Below, one piece after another: positions 60,756 through 64,000 of a DNA stretch of 64,000 nucleotides. Position 1 is the first letter of the stretch, and every line of letters begins with the position of its first letter. The position numbers were made by a program, and so were the translations under genes. The notes below the pieces were generated by a model, which was not told where the DNA came from, made no database searches, and saw nothing but the letters and a program-made list of their open reading frames with translations. The stretch comes from Engelhardtia mirabilis (lineage in GTDB: Bacteria; Planctomycetota; UBA1135; GCA-002686595). The stretch covers positions 248,001 to 312,000 of the forward strand of contig NZ_CP036287.1 of the NCBI RefSeq assembly GCF_007748095.1. The letters are read 5' to 3'.

Positions 60756-63047
60756 TCAGTCCACGCTGCAAAGGCGCCGCTCGGTCGCGGCCGAGACGCG
60801 CAGGCTGCCCGCGCCGTCCACGGCCAAGCCCTGCAGGGACACCACGAGGTTCACCAGCGCGGGATCGTCGGCGATCGGCGCCCGGAACCGGGCGGAGCCA
60901 TCGGCGCCCGTGGCCCCCGAGAACAGCAGTTGCGCCGAGGCCACGTCGAGCAGGATCGGCTGGCCCAGGACGGGCAAGAAGCCCGCGCTCGCGGCCAGGT
61001 AGACCGCGCAGGGGCTCGAGGCGGGCCCGCCCAGGTCCACCAGCAGCTCGGTCCCCAGGCGGGTCGCGCCGACCACCAGCTCGAGGGGCTCACCCGCGAT
61101 CGACGGCGCGTCCGCGTCGGCGATCGTCGCGCGGCGAGTGCGCGTCTCGGTGGACGTGTGCCCAGGCGTCGCGGCCAGGGTCAGGTCCAGGAACTCGGCG
61201 CCCTCGGGCAGTCCGTCGGCCACGGCGCCCAGGGTCACGCGGGTGAAGGACTGGCCCTGTGCGAAGCTCGCACTGGCGGGCACGCCGGAGAGATCCAGCA
61301 GCGGCGAGGCGCTGCCGCTGGTCAACAGGCCGACGTTCAGGGGCGAGCTCGCGCTGCCGGTGCGCGTCAGCACGAAGACGAGATCCTGCCCCGCCTCTAC
61401 GCCGAGGGACGACTCCGAGATCAGCCCGAGCAGCGGCTGCCCGGCAACACGGTCGTCGTCGTCGATGCGGCCACTGGCCACGTGCACCGGATCGAGGGCG
61501 TAGGCATTCCCGGCCAAGAGCTCCACGACCCAAACCTCGGTCGGCTCGGCCAGGTCGTCGTCGAGGGCCGCCAGGGGCAGGTCGATCGAGGCTTGGCCGG
61601 GGGCGAGCAGCGCTTCGCCCGAGACGCGATCGTGGTCGACACCGGGCACCGCCGAACCGCGCACGCGGTAGCGCACGGTCAAGGGCGCCGCGAGCCCACC
61701 GCTGCGCGTGATCCGCGCCAGGGCTCCGTCGACCGAGCCCTCGGTCGCCACGCCGTCGACCGTGCTCACCGTCACCGTCGGGAGCAGCGGCCCGCCGTCG
61801 TCGTCGGCGATGACGAGCTCGATCGCCGTCGCCGCATGGTCGATCAGGTAGTCGGCGGAGGGCGCGATGGTCACGGTCAGGGACTCGTCGCCCTCGACCA
61901 GCCCGTCCTGAATGGGGAAGACCGGCACCGAGCGCGACGCCGAACCGGCGGGGATCACCACGCGCTGGGGCAGGGGCAGGTAGTCGCGCGCGGGCTCGGC
62001 GCTGCCGGCGGCGAAGAGCAGCACGGCCAGGTCCGCGGTGGTCGGCCCGGCCCGCTCGATCCGCAGGGCGCCGGGGCCCGCACCCTCGCCGGGCGATGAG
62101 AGCAGCTCGATGCCGACCGTCGTGTCCCGCGGAGCCAGGTGCACATCGAACCAGGCCGCCGCGTGCCCGATCCCGAAGCCCGGTCCGCCGTGCCCGCCGT
62201 CGGGGATCGCCACGAGCTCCCAATCGAGGCCGTGCACCTCGCGCGCCGTACGCCACAGGTGCTCGGACTGGTCGAAGGGCACCGAGTTGTCGGCGGTGCC
62301 GTGGATCAGCTTGAAGGGCGGATCGTCGCGGGACAGCAACTGCGTCGGGTCGGCTGTCAACGTCAACTCGGGGGCGGCTTGGATCGGCGCGCCGATCAAC
62401 TTGCTCTCCGGCGAATCGAACAGGTCGTGGTCGATCATCGACGGCAGCATCGACATCCGCAGGAAGTCGGTGGGGCCGTAGTAGTCGGCCACCGCCTGCA
62501 CGCGACTCGACTCGCCCAGGTGATCGCCGACCGTGCCCTCCACGTCGACGCTGACGCCGCCGACCCCGAGGGTGTCCACGCCCCCGCTGGTGCCGAGAAA
62601 GGCCGCCAAGTGCCCGCCGGCCGAGGACCCCGACGCGCCGAACCGATCGGGGTCGAGGCCGTAGGTCGCCGCATTCGCGCGCAGCCAACGCACCGCCGCC
62701 TTGCAGTCGTGCATCTGCGCCGGCCAGGGCGCAATCCCACTGACGCGGTAGTCGATGCTCGCCACCGCGTAGCCGGCCAGCACCAACGGCGCCGCCGTGC
62801 TCGGGAACTTCGAGCCCCCGGCCCAACCGCCCCCGTGGATCCAGATCACCGTCGGCAGGGGCCCGCTCGGGCTCGGCGGCAGGTAGAGGTCCAACTTCAG
62901 ATCCAACTGCGCGCCGCCGACGCCGGGAACGGTGGCGTAGACCAGATCGGAGTGGGTCGGCCCGAGCTGCGTGCGCGCCGTCGTGGGTGAAGACGTGCAG
63001 CAGACGAGCGCGAGCGCGGCGACGAGGCCGCGAGGGGAAGAGTGCAT
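60756..63047 (-). CDS. Secreted alpha/beta-hydrolase esterase with Calx-beta repeats
   Basis: 763 residues from ATG at 63047 (MHSSPRGLVAALALVC); an in-frame ATG 15 codons upstream is possible. The hydrolase part (residues 30-315) has the oxyanion motif HGGGW (71-75), nucleophile elbow GSSAG with Ser142, and the His loop DGGHGGPGFG, as in hormone-sensitive-lipase/BD-FAE esterases. Two or three Calx-beta domains follow (EGDESLTVTIAPSADYLIDH, EATEGSV-type starts and EPTEVWVVELLAGN), which bind calcium in other proteins. A C-terminal tail (LVVSLQGLAVDGAGSLRVSA) matches the lineage-specific beta-sandwich. It probably hydrolyses acyl esters of polysaccharides outside the cell. It lies upstream of the propeller gene with 146 bp between. 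Confidence 0.88.
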   Translation of the reverse strand: MHSSPRGLVAALALVCCTSSPTTARTQLGPTHSDLVYATVPGVGGAQLDLKLDLYLPPSPSGPLPTVIWIHGGGWAGGSKFPSTAAPLVLAGYAVASIDYRVSGIAPWPAQMHDCKAAVRWLRANAATYGLDPDRFGASGSSAGGHLAAFLGTSGGVDTLGVGGVSVDVEGTVGDHLGESSRVQAVADYYGPTDFLRMSMLPSMIDHDLFDSPESKLIGAPIQAAPELTLTADPTQLLSRDDPPFKLIHGTADNSVPFDQSEHLWRTAREVHGLDWELVAIPDGGHGGPGFGIGHAAAWFDVHLAPRDTTVGIELLSSPGEGAGPGALRIERAGPTTADLAVLLFAAGSAEPARDYLPLPQRVVIPAGSASRSVPVFPIQDGLVEGDESLTVTIAPSADYLIDHAATAIELVIADDDGGPLLPTVTVSTVDGVATEGSVDGALARITRSGGLAAPLTVRYRVRGSAVPGVDHDRVSGEALLAPGQASIDLPLAALDDDLAEPTEVWVVELLAGNAYALDPVHVASGRIDDDDRVAGQPLLGLISESSLGVEAGQDLVFVLTRTGSASSPLNVGLLTSGSASPLLDLSGVPASASFAQGQSFTRVTLGAVADGLPEGAEFLDLTLAATPGHTSTETRTRRATIADADAPSIAGEPLELVVGATRLGTELLVDLGGPASSPCAVYLAASAGFLPVLGQPILLDVASAQLLFSGATGADGSARFRAPIADDPALVNLVVSLQGLAVDGAGSLRVSAATERRLCSVD

Positions 63048-63642
63048 GGGGAAGAGGGATCGAGGACTTCGTGGAGCGGGCGTCGGCAACATCAACGGGT
63101 CCGCGCCCGCCGGGTTCCGCGTCAAGTCGTGGCTAGGACTTCGAGGCCCCTTGTCGTGCCCCGCGGCCAGACCTCCGGCAACCCCATTCGACGTCGGGCG
63201 GGAGCTGGCCCTGAGCGGTCTCAGGATCCGGTAGCAATCCCCGCGGCCCACCGACCTCGAAGCGGACACCCGCTGACCGCCTGTCTTCGCGCGCCGGCTC
63301 GTGCTCGACGCCTCTGCGGACGGTCACGGGGATCTCTCGCAGCTCGACGGCAACCTGGACCGTGCACCCGGACCGCGGCCTCGGACCGGACCCCACTCTG
63401 CGCGGAGGGTCGGGATGCGCGGGCGATCAGGACGGCCTCGCGCCCTGGGCGATCGCGGCTCGAGATCGCTCCAACTGATCGTGTCGCCCCCGTCGATCGG
63501 CGCGAGCGATTGTTCCTCGGTCCCGTTCGCGATCCCGCGCGCGACGCTCGGAGGCCGAGCATCCGGTCACGCGGCCCCGCGCCGCCCCCCGGGCAGCGCC
63601 GCCCCTGTCCACCCGCAGGCCCCCGCGGTACCTTCTTCCCCC
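63048..63642. other. Divergent intergenic region
   Basis: About 595 bp between the esterase gene (leftward) and the NuoE-type gene (rightward). It must hold both promoters. No gene, RNA or strong repeat was recognised; open frames here lack family resemblance. Confidence 0.5.
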
Positions 63643-64000
63643 GTGTCCACCGACCAAGATCTCGTCGCACGCTGGGCCGTGGAGCCGGCCCCGCTGCTGC
63701 CCCTCCTGCACGCCTTCCACAACCGCGACGGCTACCTCTCCGAGGCGGCCCTGCGCGCGGTGTCCGAGGGGCTGCGGATCCCCCTGGCGGACCTCTACGG
63801 GACGGTGACCTTCTACCACCACTTCGCGCGCGAAGAGGGCGGGCACAGCCGGCCGCGGGTGTGCGACGGGCCGATCTGCAAGCTGCGCGGCTCCGACGAG
63901 TTGATGGCCGAGCTGGACGGCGCCACGCCGATGCCCTGCGCCGGGCGCTGCGACGATCCGATCCCGGTGCTGGTCGAGAACCGCTACCTGGCCGGGCGGC
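63643..64000 (+). CDS. NuoE-type [2Fe-2S] thioredoxin-like subunit, N-terminus (runs off window)
   Basis: GTG at 63643 (VSTDQDLVARWAVEPAPLLP) opens a frame of 119 codons that reaches the window edge. The sequence LLHAFHNRDGYLSEAALRAV, then TVTFYHHFAREEGG, fits the helical N-terminus of NuoE. The cluster cysteines are CDGPIC (C-x4-C) and PCAGRC (C-x3-C), the NuoE spacing for one [2Fe-2S] cluster. The gene may be a stand-alone nuoE or the first part of a NuoE-NuoF fusion as in NAD-reducing formate dehydrogenases or hydrogenases; the rest lies outside. It takes part in electron transfer to or from NAD(H). Confidence 0.85.
   Translation, partial: MSTDQDLVARWAVEPAPLLPLLHAFHNRDGYLSEAALRAVSEGLRIPLADLYGTVTFYHHFAREEGGHSRPRVCDGPICKLRGSDELMAELDGATPMPCAGRCDDPIPVLVENRYLAGR

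Overview
This window reads as a chromosomal segment of a GC-rich (about 70% by eye) Gram-negative bacterium. It is most likely a planctomycete of the marine, secretome-rich kind. The grounds are: many large secreted proteins built from FG-GAP, ELWxxDGT, Calx-beta and carboxypeptidase-regulatory-like repeats; recurrent C-terminal beta-sandwich tails ending in an SNAxxLxV-like motif; an ECF sigma factor fused to a membrane anchor and a huge extracytoplasmic domain; several lipoproteins; and a TAT-exported oxidoreductase. No RNA gene or CRISPR array was found.

Layout. 1-16 kb: a partial FG-GAP protein, two tandem ELWxxDGT-repeat proteins, an unrecognised cytosolic protein, the ECF sigma fusion, and two tandem SGNH-hydrolase paralogues. 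16-24 kb: an M3 oligoendopeptidase, two unknown exported proteins, a TetR-headed operon (DsrE, PNPOx-like, two lipoproteins) with a palindromic operator, and an aminotransferase. 24-33.5 kb: a DUF4136-like lipoprotein, a polytopic membrane protein, a very long MscS/MscK-type channel, an unknown anchored protein and cobyric acid synthase. 33.6-38.9 kb: an overlapping zinc-protease-like/RimK pair, then MarR, DoxX-like and LigB-like dioxygenase genes that resemble a quinone-stress unit, then a large lipoprotein. 39.0-45.3 kb: an island of clearly lower GC. 45.4-64 kb: a nonaheme cytochrome, an SGNH protein, an SLC13/RCK_C transporter, an aldo-keto reductase, a PH-domain protein, a TA-flanked MITE, a VOC/AraC divergent pair, secreted unknowns, a broken beta-barrel gene, a secreted esterase with Calx-beta repeats, and the start of a NuoE-type [2Fe-2S] subunit.

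The most notable locus is the island at about 39.0-45.3 kb. It holds one 1305-residue protein with a DUF4297/Cap4-like nuclease domain, a STAND-type NTPase core and a long unassigned C-terminal region. This is the architecture expected of an Avs-like antiphage sensor-effector. It sits immediately behind an ISL3 transposase remnant, opposite a second, doubly interrupted ISL3 relic, and three copies of a roughly 100-bp repeat lie at the island edges. Strong GC-rich hairpins without T-tracts end many genes, and the convergent pairs in particular.
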